From JAOPZY01 sp036495025 (GTDB lineage: Bacteria > Actinomycetota > CADDZG01 > JAHWKV01 > JAOPZY01), in contig DASXNO010000088.1 of NCBI GenBank assembly GCA_036495025.1, positions 1 through 8,204 on the forward strand: a stretch of DNA of 8,204 bases, given 5' to 3'. Position numbers and translations under genes: made by a program. How positions within the stretch are numbered: the first letter of the stretch is position 1; each line of letters begins with the position of its first letter. The notes under the pieces were generated by a model. That model was not told the origin of the DNA, did no database searches, and was given only the letters and a program-made list of their open reading frames with translations. This document shows, piece after piece, positions 1-5,465 of the stretch.

Positions 1-1
1 C

Positions 2-1429
2 CGGGTGCTGATCGGGCTCCTGGCCGGCCTGGCGTTCGTCGCATGGGGTTCCTGGGCGCGGCGCAGGGGGTGGCACACGTTTTCCCAGGCCGTGACGGCC
101 GGGGGCATTGCCATCTGCTACCTGGCGGTGATCGTCGCTAACGACGCGTACCACCTGATCTCAGCGCCCGTGACGCTCGCCGCCCTGCTGGCGATCACCG
201 TCGGGAGTGCCACGCTGGCCTACGTCTACGATTCGCTGGCCCTGGCCATCCTCGCCACGGTCGGCGGGTTCCTCAACCCGTTCCTGGCCGCACAGGGCGG
301 GAAGCCACAGGGGATCGAGCTCTTGACCTACCTGGCCGTCCTCGACGCCGGCGTGCTCGGCCTGGCGTTCTTCAAGACCTGGCGGCCACTCGACGGCCTG
401 GCCCGGTTGGGCACCTGGCTGCTGTTCGGTGCCGGGCTTTCCACCTTAGGCTTCGGTGTGGCCGAGACCTTCGCCACCGGGTTCCTCCTGCTCTTCATCG
501 CCGTGCCCATGCTCGCCACCCTGGCCCCGGCGCGGCGCGGCGCGGAGAGCGACGAGGCGGACGCGGCGATGCTCGCACTCAGCGCAGCGTCGTACTTCGC
601 CTACAGCATGTTCCTGCTGGGGCGCAGTGGCCATGCCGACCTCCGCGGGGTCTTCACCTTCGGCCTCGCCGCTGCCTTCGCCGGCCTGGCCGGCCTGGCG
701 CGTGCCGTCACGCCCCGGGACGTGCCGATGCGCCGCTACCTGTGGACGCTCTGCGTCGCGGCCACCACGGTGGCGATCCCGCTGCAGTTCCACCGCTTCC
801 CCCGTGCGCTCGCCTGGGCCGGCGAGGGCCTCGCGGTGACGTGGGCGGGCATGCGGGCACGTTCGGTGGCCGTGCGGACCCTGGGTGCCGCGATCCTGGG
901 CGGTGGCGCCGTCGAGGCGCTGGCCCTGCTCCTCGACCGGTACCACCCGGCGCACATCGTCGTGTCGCCGGCATCCGGTGCGGTCCTGGCCATCGTGGGG
1001 GCCCTGGCCGTGGAGGCCTTCCTCTTCTCCCGCGACGACGACCCGGACTCGCGCCGACTCTGGTTCCCGTTGACCGCGGTCGCGGCGAACGGGCTCGCCC
1101 TCGCATGGATGAGCGCCGAGGCCATCGCGCACTACCACGCCGTCGCCGGGGGGACCGGATGGCAGCCGCTGCAGTTCACCCTGTCGATAATCTGGGGTTG
1201 CTACGCAGGCGTCCTTCTGACGGTGGGCGTCGTGACCCGCCAGCGCTGGGCGCGCCTGGCGGCGCTCGGCCTGTTCGCGGTGACGGTCGCCAAGCTGTTC
1301 CTCCTGGACCTGTGGACGCTCAGCACCGGCGAGCGGGTCCTGGCCTTCATCGGCGTCGGCTGCCTCCTGCTGGCGTGCTCCCTCATGTACCACCGCTTCA
1401 GGGACTCGATCCTTGAAGCGGTGACCTAG
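2..1429 (+). CDS. DUF2339-type polytopic membrane protein, 5'-truncated by window edge
   Basis: The reading frame is open from the first bases of the window, so the true start lies upstream; the GTG at 5 is only the first in-frame start-like codon. About 475 residues are visible. They are almost entirely alternating hydrophobic helices with short charged loops, with roughly a dozen probable membrane segments. The GGFLNPFLAA stretch, the repeated aromatic/glycine-rich helices and the C-terminal LFLLDLWTLSTGERVLAFIG segment resemble DUF2339 (PF10101) membrane proteins, which are usually much longer (often 700-900 residues); what is visible is therefore the C-terminal part. No catalytic motif is apparent. 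The molecular role of the family is not established, and nothing in the neighbourhood assigns one. The gene ends at TAG 1427-1429, facing two minus-strand membrane-protein genes. Family assignment is from recall of the sequence pattern. Confidence 0.8.
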   Translation, partial: RVLIGLLAGLAFVAWGSWARRRGWHTFSQAVTAGGIAICYLAVIVANDAYHLISAPVTLAALLAITVGSATLAYVYDSLALAILATVGGFLNPFLAAQGGKPQGIELLTYLAVLDAGVLGLAFFKTWRPLDGLARLGTWLLFGAGLSTLGFGVAETFATGFLLLFIAVPMLATLAPARRGAESDEADAAMLALSAASYFAYSMFLLGRSGHADLRGVFTFGLAAAFAGLAGLARAVTPRDVPMRRYLWTLCVAATTVAIPLQFHRFPRALAWAGEGLAVTWAGMRARSVAVRTLGAAILGGGAVEALALLLDRYHPAHIVVSPASGAVLAIVGALAVEAFLFSRDDDPDSRRLWFPLTAVAANGLALAWMSAEAIAHYHAVAGGTGWQPLQFTLSIIWGCYAGVLLTVGVVTRQRWARLAALGLFAVTVAKLFLLDLWTLSTGERVLAFIGVGCLLLACSLMYHRFRDSILEAVT

Positions 1430-1493
1430 CTAGACCCGTCGGGCACAGCCCGTCCGGGCCGAGGTTCTTGCGAGGCTGGGAAAATCCTTTGGA

Positions 1494-1522
1494 TGTTTGA
1501 CCGCGCTATGCGCGGTCAAACA
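1494..1522. terminator. Perfect 13-bp hairpin between convergent genes
   Basis: The arms TGTTTGACCGCGC (1494-1506) and GCGCGGTCAAACA (1510-1522) are perfectly complementary around a TAT loop. The element lies 65 bases after the stop of the upstream + gene and 22 bases beyond the stop of the minus-strand gene ending at 1545, as expected for a bidirectional terminator. Neither strand has a proper T-run after the stem, so it would be of the hairpin-only type often proposed for actinobacteria. A palindromic protein-binding site is an alternative. Confidence 0.65.
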
Positions 1523-1544
1523 GAAACTCGATTTCAACACCGCC

Positions 1545-1829
1545 CTAGGTTCCCAACGCTCCATAGGCGAAGAGCACGCCCCCGACGACCAGGATGATCG
1601 ACGCACCGACCAGGACCTTGGGGCCCCACTGCGCCGTGCTGTACTGCAACCGGCCCATCTTGTGCCTGCTGTTGAGGTACTCCTGGGCCGTCGGCGGCCG
1701 GCCTCCCCAGCGGCGGCGCTCCCGGGCGCCGAGCAGGTAGGCACAGATGACGACGAGCGCACCGGCGACGATGGCTGCGCCGAGCGGTCCGACAGGGCGG
1801 AGGGCGGTGGAGGCGAGCAGGGGCCTCAT
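1545..1829 (-). CDS. Small two-TM membrane protein, function unknown
   Basis: This 94-residue protein has two clear hydrophobic segments at about residues 14-34 and 70-92. They are separated by a basic, polar loop containing RERRRWGGRP and YLNSRHKMGR. By the positive-inside rule the loop is cytoplasmic and both termini point outward. The ATG at 1829 is preceded by an AGGA at a spacing of 6 bases, a convincing ribosome-binding site that also supports this frame over the overlapping ones. It lies 41 bases downstream of the other minus-strand membrane protein (1871-2482), so the two are probably co-transcribed. I do not recognise a named family. It could be an accessory subunit or an orphan small membrane protein. 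Confidence 0.75.
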   Translation of the reverse strand: MRPLLASTALRPVGPLGAAIVAGALVVICAYLLGARERRRWGGRPPTAQEYLNSRHKMGRLQYSTAQWGPKVLVGASIILVVGGVLFAYGALGT

Positions 1830-1870
1830 GGCCCAATCCTACGCCCGGGACGCCGCCCGCCGGGGACGGG

Positions 1871-2482
1871 TCAGGGGCGTCCGGGCGACCCCTCGAGCGT
1901 GAAGGCCGGGTTCCTCCCCCGCCCCACGAGTGCGGCGGAGAGGCCGTAGGTACCCGCCCCGGCCAGCGGAACCGAGGCCTGCATCGTGAGTTGGTTGCCG
2001 GGATCGAGGCGCCGGGTGGCCGGCTGGCTCAGGGTCACCTGCCGGTAGGGCTGGCCGTCGCGCGTGACGGTGACCTCGACGAGCGGGCCATTCGCGAAGA
2101 GAGCGGTGTGCCCGGTGTCGTTGGAGAGGTCGACGGAGATCGTCGCCGAGGATTCGCCGGCGGGGGGTGGCATGCCGTAGACGTTCAGCGTCAGGATCCC
2201 GGGCGCCCCCTTCTGGTACTGGCGGCCGGAGATGGCAACCCCCTGCCGGCCGGGCACATAGGTGAAGGACGCGTGGTTGGAGTTGACGTCGTCCGCTGCC
2301 TGGAGGCCAACCGGCGACCCGGTCGGGTTGTGGTGGCCGGACACCACGAAGATGGCGACGCCCGCAGCGACCAGACCGACGGGAACAACCAGGCCCAGCA
2401 TCCGGAACAGGCCCGACCGATGCCGGCGCCCGACCGGCGCAGCTTTCCCCCGACCCCCTGCGGATCCCATCCTCGCCCCCAT
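1871..2482 (-). CDS. Single-pass membrane protein with extracytoplasmic domain, function unknown
   Basis: The 203-residue protein has a basic N-terminus (RGK, RRHR within residues 11-22), one transmembrane segment at about residues 28-48, and an exported part of roughly 155 residues. The basic N-terminus predicts an N-in, C-out orientation. The exported part alternates short hydrophobic strands with Gly/Asn/Pro/Thr turns (for example ILTLNVYG, ATISVDLSNDTG, LVEVTVTRDGQPY, GTYGLSAALVG), which suggests a beta-sandwich. There is no lipobox, sortase signal or recognisable catalytic motif. Two in-frame ATGs are possible, 2482 and 2470; the second has GGGGGCGAGG directly before it. It is probably the first gene of a two-gene unit with the small membrane protein at 1545-1829, and it is divergent from the glutamine synthetase operon. 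Function not recognised; an envelope-associated or ligand-binding role would be a guess. Confidence 0.75.
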   Translation of the reverse strand: MGARMGSAGGRGKAAPVGRRHRSGLFRMLGLVVPVGLVAAGVAIFVVSGHHNPTGSPVGLQAADDVNSNHASFTYVPGRQGVAISGRQYQKGAPGILTLNVYGMPPPAGESSATISVDLSNDTGHTALFANGPLVEVTVTRDGQPYRQVTLSQPATRRLDPGNQLTMQASVPLAGAGTYGLSAALVGRGRNPAFTLEGSPGRP

Positions 2483-2601
2483 CTGAGCCCGGATAGCTGG
2501 CTGGTACCCAGTGCGCTTTTCCGTCCCCGGCTACCAATTTAACGCTAGAGGCTGAGAAGTTCGGATGGAATGACCCACTTGGATAGTTTTCATGGTCCGA
2601 T

Positions 2602-2625
2602 TTACTTAAGTCACCTTACTTAGTC
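2602..2625. repeat. TTACTTA direct repeat, 14-bp period
   Basis: TTACTTAAGTC is followed 14 bases later by TTACTTAGTCC, in the AT-rich centre of the divergent region. The first copy includes the palindrome ACTTAAGT (2604-2611). Such a pair could be an operator for one of the divergent genes or part of a promoter. There is no match to a regulator that I can name. Confidence 0.35.
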
Positions 2626-2704
2626 CAGTCGTTTGTGCCGGGAGGAGCGCAGCACGGTCAAGGGGTAGGCTGGCTCTTTCGATGGAGGCTGCGATACACG
2701 ATCC

Positions 2705-2742
2705 GTAACACAGCCGGAACTTATCCGTAACAACCGCCGGAT
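2705..2742 (+). promoter_or_regulatory. GlnR-box-like tandem operator upstream of glnA
   Basis: The sequence reads GTAAC-N6-GGAAC-N6-GTAAC-N6-CGGAT. This reproduces the actinobacterial GlnR arrangement of alternating a-sites (gTnAc) and b-sites (GaAAc) at exact six-base spacings. Both a-sites are perfect, the first b-site matches 4 of 5, and the last b-site is weak. Seen another way, ATCCGTAACA occurs at 2701-2710 and 2723-2732, a direct repeat with a 22-bp (two helical turns) period, as needed for head-to-tail OmpR-family dimers. It lies 77 bases before the glutamine synthetase ATG, in the operon that itself encodes a GlnR-like regulator. Consensus from recall of Streptomyces/Mycobacterium work; binding is inferred. 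Confidence 0.7.
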
Positions 2743-2819
2743 AGCCTCGGATGCGCCGGTCCCGGAGAGGACGTCAGGTTGCCTGCTGGCCATCGGGCGG
2801 CGAGCGAGGGAGGTCAGCC

Positions 2820-4154
2820 ATGGCGTCGGAGGCAGAGGCAAGGATCTCCTTCGTCCTGCGTACCGTCGAGGAACGCGGCATCCATTTCATCCGACTGTGG
2901 TTCGTCGACGTCCTGGGCATGCTCAAGTCGCTGGCCTTTCCGGCGGCCGAGCTGCCCCAGGCCTTCCTGGAGGGGGTGGGGTTCGACGGCTCCGCCATCG
3001 ACGGCTTCGCCCGGGTGCAGGAATCAGACATGCTGCTCAAGCCCGACCCCGAGACGTTCCAGATCCTGCCATGGCGGCCGGAGACGCTCGAGGCCAGGGT
3101 CTTCTGCGACGTCCTGACGCCGGACGGCGCCGCGTTCCCCGGTGACCCGCGGCAGGTCCTGAAGCGCCAGCTCGGTCGGGCCAGCGAGCTCGGGTACTCC
3201 TTCTATGCCGGCCCGGAGATCGAGTTCTTCCTCTTCTCCTCGTCGAGGCGGCCCGAACCGCTCGACGCCGGCACGTACTTCGACCTGACCCCCCTCGACA
3301 GCGGCAGCGAGTTCCGGCGCCGTGTCATCGCCTACCTGGAGGCCGTCGGCGTCCCGGTGAAGGAGTCCCATCACGAGGTGGCCGGGTCGCAGCACGAGAT
3401 CGACCTTCAGTACGCCGATGGGCTGGCAACCGCGGACGCCATCACCACCTTCCGGCTTGCCGTCAAGGAGGTCGCCCAGGAATCGGGGTACTACGCAACG
3501 TTCATGCCGAAGCCGCTCGAGTCGACCTGGGGCAGCGGCATGCATACCCACTTCTCCCTGTTCCAGGGCAGCCGCAACGCCTTCTACGACGCCACCAGCG
3601 AGGCGCACCTGTCCAAGGTCGGCCAGGCCTTCGTCGCCGGCGTGCTGCGCCATGCGCGGGAGATGACGGCCATCACCAACCCGCTGGTGAACTCCTACAA
3701 GCGGCTGGTCCCCGGCTTCGAGGCTCCGGTGTCGGTGTGCTGGGGGGTGCGGAACCGCTCGGCGCTCGTGCGGGTCCCCGGGACCAAGCCCTGGAAGGAG
3801 GATGCGGCCCGGATCGAGTACCGGGCCCTCGACCCCTCCACCAATCCCTACCTCGCCTTCTCGGTGATCCTCGCCGCGGGGCTGGAGGGGATCGCCGAGG
3901 GCTACGAGCTCGGCCCCGAGGCTCCGGACAACATCAACGAGATGCCGAGGGCGGAGCGCCGGAGGCTGGGCATCGAGTCCCTTCCCGGCGACCTCAACGA
4001 GGCCCTCGACCAGATGGAGGGGAGCGCCCTGGTCCGCAAGGCCCTGGGCGACCACGTCTTCGACTGGTACCTGGCCAACAAACGGGCCGAGTGGGAGGGC
4101 TACCGGTCCACGGTGAGCGAATGGGAGCTGGAACGATACCTTCCTCGGTATTGA
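2820..4154 (+). CDS. glnA2: Type-I glutamine synthetase, GlnA2-like (GSI-alpha features)
   Basis: ATP-dependent ligation of ammonia to glutamate is the canonical family reaction, in the cytoplasm by a dodecamer. ATG 2820 follows GGGAGG at good spacing and gives 444 residues, close to the roughly 446 of mycobacterial GlnA2. Visible motifs are: FDGSAIDGFARVQESD (55-70, including the D50-equivalent Asp56), metal ligands in GPEIEFF (131-137) and HHEVAGSQHEIDL (184-196), GSGMHTHFSL (238-247), NSYKRLVPGFEAP (291-303, flap Glu301), NRSALVRVP (312-320) and RIEYRALDPSTNPYLA (331-346). The adenylylation-loop tyrosine (NLY in GlnA1 types) is replaced by NIN at 371-373, so AMP-tyrosine control is not expected. 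An Arg at residue 65 sits where GSI-alpha enzymes have the feedback-inhibition Arg. Some actinobacterial homologues act on polyamines or other amines, so the substrate is inferred. A GlnR-like regulator gene follows directly. Confidence 0.93.
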   Translation: MASEAEARISFVLRTVEERGIHFIRLWFVDVLGMLKSLAFPAAELPQAFLEGVGFDGSAIDGFARVQESDMLLKPDPETFQILPWRPETLEARVFCDVLTPDGAAFPGDPRQVLKRQLGRASELGYSFYAGPEIEFFLFSSSRRPEPLDAGTYFDLTPLDSGSEFRRRVIAYLEAVGVPVKESHHEVAGSQHEIDLQYADGLATADAITTFRLAVKEVAQESGYYATFMPKPLESTWGSGMHTHFSLFQGSRNAFYDATSEAHLSKVGQAFVAGVLRHAREMTAITNPLVNSYKRLVPGFEAPVSVCWGVRNRSALVRVPGTKPWKEDAARIEYRALDPSTNPYLAFSVILAAGLEGIAEGYELGPEAPDNINEMPRAERRRLGIESLPGDLNEALDQMEGSALVRKALGDHVFDWYLANKRAEWEGYRSTVSEWELERYLPRY

Positions 4155-4180
4155 CCGGGGCTGAGGCAGAGCCGCCAGCC

Positions 4181-4855
4181 GTGCGGCACAGCGCGCGGCT
4201 GCTGCTTGCCGGCAGCGATCGCTCACGCCTGTCGGGGGTGGCCGCCGACCTGCAGGCGCTCGGCTACGAGTGCCTCACGGAGGTCGTGCACGAGGACCTC
4301 GAGATCGGGGCAGGCTGGGTGGCGGTCGTCGTCGACCTCCGGGCCTGGACCACCGAGGGGATCGCCTGGTGCCAGCGCGGCCGCAAGGAGGGCTGGCTGG
4401 GCCCGGTGCCGGTGGTGCCCGTCGTCGAGACCGCCCGTCTCCACGAGCTCGGCCTTGCCGACGGCGTCTTCGACGACTTCATCGAGGATCCCTACTCACT
4501 GAGCGGGCTCGCGGCGCGCCTGCGCCTGGTCCGGTGGCGGTTCCAGCGCGACGCCCCCGATGCCCTGAGCGTCCGGGACCTGGTCGTCGAGCCAGAGAGC
4601 TACCGGGCAACCCTGCGGGGGACCCCGATCGAGTTGACCTACATGGAGTTCGAGCTGCTGAAGTTCCTCATGTCGCATCCCGGGCGGGTGTTCACCCGGG
4701 AGACCCTGCTTTCCAGGGTCTGGGGCTACGAGTACTACGGCGGCGTCCGGACGGTCGACGTCCACATCCGGCGGCTGCGGGCGAAGCTCGGCGAGGACCA
4801 CGCCCGCTTCATCGAGACCGTCCGGGGCGTGGGGTACCGCTTCAGCCACGGATAG
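4181..4855 (+). CDS. glnR: Atypical OmpR-family response regulator, GlnR-like
   Basis: From GTG 4181 the product is 224 residues: a degenerate receiver domain (about residues 4-120) and an OmpR/PhoB winged helix (about 127-222). The helix contains ELTYMEFELLKFLMSHPGR, WGYEYYGG, RTVDVHIRRLRAKLG and TVRGVGYRF, very close to actinobacterial GlnR as I recall it. The receiver keeps an Asp at the acceptor position (VVVDLRAW, residue 52). It lacks the acidic Asp pair after strand 1 (LLLAGSDR), and the KP lysine is replaced in IEDPYS. This fits the phosphorylation-independent GlnR type, which controls nitrogen-assimilation genes. GTG 4181 places strand 1 near the N-terminus as in GlnR; a TTG at 4151 overlaps the glutamine synthetase stop (TTGA) and would give 234 residues. 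It is probably in one operon with glnA2. Orthology to GlnR rather than a paralogue is inferred. Confidence 0.85.
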   Translation: MRHSARLLLAGSDRSRLSGVAADLQALGYECLTEVVHEDLEIGAGWVAVVVDLRAWTTEGIAWCQRGRKEGWLGPVPVVPVVETARLHELGLADGVFDDFIEDPYSLSGLAARLRLVRWRFQRDAPDALSVRDLVVEPESYRATLRGTPIELTYMEFELLKFLMSHPGRVFTRETLLSRVWGYEYYGGVRTVDVHIRRLRAKLGEDHARFIETVRGVGYRFSHG

Positions 4856-4869
4856 CCGTCCCGGCTATC
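4851..4869 (+). terminator. Hairpin overlapping the regulator stop codon
   Basis: GATAGCCG (4851-4858) and CGGCTATC (4862-4869) form a perfect 8-bp stem with a three-base loop. It begins two bases before the TAG stop of the GlnR-like gene and is followed by the moderately pyrimidine-rich ATCTTCCT. It probably ends the glnA-glnR transcript just before the tRNA genes. The tail is not a strong T-run. Confidence 0.5.
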
Positions 4870-4871
4870 AT
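4866..4871 (+). promoter_or_regulatory. Probable -10 element for the tRNA-Asp transcript
   Basis: TATCAT matches TATAAT at 5 of 6 positions and ends 10 bases before the first base of tRNA-Asp, the expected position for a tRNA promoter with a very short leader. The bases at 4841-4846 (TTCAGC) are only a weak -35, at a long spacing. The element lies in the 3' arm of the preceding hairpin. Confidence 0.45.
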
Positions 4872-4881
4872 CTTCCTATCC

Positions 4882-4956
4882 GCCCCAGTGGAGCAGTCTG
4901 GAGTGCTCGGGTCCCTGTCAAGGACCAGGTCGCCGGTTCAAGTCCGGTCTGGGGCG
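4882..4956 (+). tRNA. tRNA-Asp (anticodon GTC)
   Basis: A complete cloverleaf folds by eye. The acceptor GCCCCAG pairs with CTGGGGC, the D-stem is GAGC/GCTC, the anticodon stem is GGTCC/GGACC with loop CTGTCAA (anticodon GTC at 4916-4918), the variable loop is AGGTC, and the T-arm is GCCGG-TTCAAGT-CCGGT with one G-T pair. The discriminator is G, as expected for bacterial tRNA-Asp. The 3' CCA is not encoded and must be added enzymatically. The D-loop is slightly unusual, with T where A21 is usual. Confidence 0.93.
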
Positions 4957-4990
4957 CGGGCGCGCGTTATGCTCTGGCCTCTTGTCGCAG

Positions 4991-5063
4991 GGCCAGGTAG
5001 CTCAGGCGGTAGAGCACTCGGCTGAAAACCGGGGTGTCGCTGGTTCGATTCCAGCCCTGGCCA
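4991..5063 (+). tRNA. tRNA-Phe (anticodon GAA)
   Basis: A complete 73-base cloverleaf is visible. The acceptor is GGCCAGG/CCTGGCC, the D-stem GCTC/GAGC with an eight-base loop, the anticodon stem CTCGG/CCGGG (one T-G pair) with loop CTGAAAA (anticodon GAA at 5024-5026), the T-arm GCTGG-TTCGATT-CCAGC, and the discriminator A. CCA is not encoded. It lies 34 bases after tRNA-Asp; this Asp-Phe order is common in actinobacteria, and the pair is probably one transcript. A TATGCT at 4968-4973 could give an additional internal promoter, but no -35 was found. Confidence 0.95.
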
Positions 5064-5106
5064 CAACCAACCGCACACGGCGAGCCCGAGATCGTTCCGG
5101 GGCCGC

Positions 5107-5136
5107 GTGCGTCACGGCCTCCTGGCCGTCACGTGC
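5107..5136 (+). terminator. Imperfect hairpin downstream of tRNA-Phe
   Basis: Positions 5107-5119 and 5124-5136 pair over 13 positions with one C-C mismatch and two G-T pairs. The inner six base pairs (ACGGCC/GGCCGT) are perfect, with a TCCT loop. It sits 43 bases after tRNA-Phe and overlaps the stop codon of the convergent minus-strand gene. The G-T pairs favour the + strand RNA, so it may end the tRNA transcript. No T-run follows. Confidence 0.35.
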
Positions 5137-5447
5137 AGGATGGCGCTCGTCGGCTCGATCACCACCACGAGGTGTGGCCCCTCCTCCCGGACGGAGCCGG
5201 TGCCGTCGACGATCAGGCTGTAGTCCCCCGGCGACGAAGGCGGCCACAGGAGGGCCAGCGACTCGTTGGTCCGGATGTTGGCGGCGGTGCGGCGGCCGGC
5301 CCCGACGAGCAGGGTCCCCTGGGACCACTCCACATTCACCGAGGCGGCGTGCGGGGTGGCGTCCGGGCCCACCGTGAGCAGGTACGGGACGGAGTCGAAG
5401 CGTGACATCGTGCCGGCAAGCTCGGGCAGCGGCACGGGGATGGACAT
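5112..5447 (-). CDS. FMN-binding split-barrel (PNPOx-like) family protein
   Basis: The 111-residue product resembles the short actinobacterial pyridoxamine 5'-phosphate oxidase-like split-barrel proteins. YLLTVGPDATPHAASVNVEWSQ (residues 22-43) fits the first strands and turn, and TLLVGAGRRTAANIRTNESLALLW (45-68) fits the central strands with the Arg/Asn helix that usually binds a flavin phosphate. YSLIVDGTGSV (76-86) and a final beta-strand pair complete a single barrel. It is much shorter than biosynthetic PdxH and lacks its C-terminal signature, so true PNP oxidase activity is unlikely; flavin, F420 or haem binding is possible. The protein has no signal peptide and is probably cytoplasmic. 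ATG 5447 is 18 bases after the stop of the gene at 5466-6335, which implies an operon. Family assignment is by pattern, without a search. Confidence 0.75.
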   Translation of the reverse strand: MSIPVPLPELAGTMSRFDSVPYLLTVGPDATPHAASVNVEWSQGTLLVGAGRRTAANIRTNESLALLWPPSSPGDYSLIVDGTGSVREEGPHLVVVIEPTSAILHVTARRP

Positions 5448-5465
5448 GGCCGGCGGGCCGAGGCC

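Larger units (their letters stand above)
2483..2819. other. Divergent intergenic region, about 340 bases
   Basis: No convincing gene lies here. A possible 73-residue minus-strand frame at 2620-2841 overlaps the glutamine synthetase start and has no coding character. The middle is locally AT-richer than the flanking genes, as expected for promoters. It holds an imperfect direct repeat (TTACTTA at 2602-2608 and 2616-2622, with an ACTTAAGT palindrome at 2604-2611) and the GlnR-box-like array at 2705-2742. I could not assign -10/-35 hexamers for either divergent gene with confidence. Confidence 0.7.

Noticed and set aside
446..1393. 315-codon minus-strand frame inside the DUF2339-type gene
   Set aside because: It is highly polar, low in hydrophobic periodicity and antisense to an obvious polytopic membrane protein.
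2751..2819. Upstream in-frame extension of glutamine synthetase
   Set aside because: The ATG at 2820 has a good GGGAGG site and gives the expected family N-terminus. The additional 23 codons read as basic, unstructured sequence next to the operator region.
3024..4226. 400-codon minus-strand frame over the glutamine synthetase
   Set aside because: Glutamine synthetase motifs run along the whole + strand frame. The antisense frame is a by-product of GC-biased third positions.
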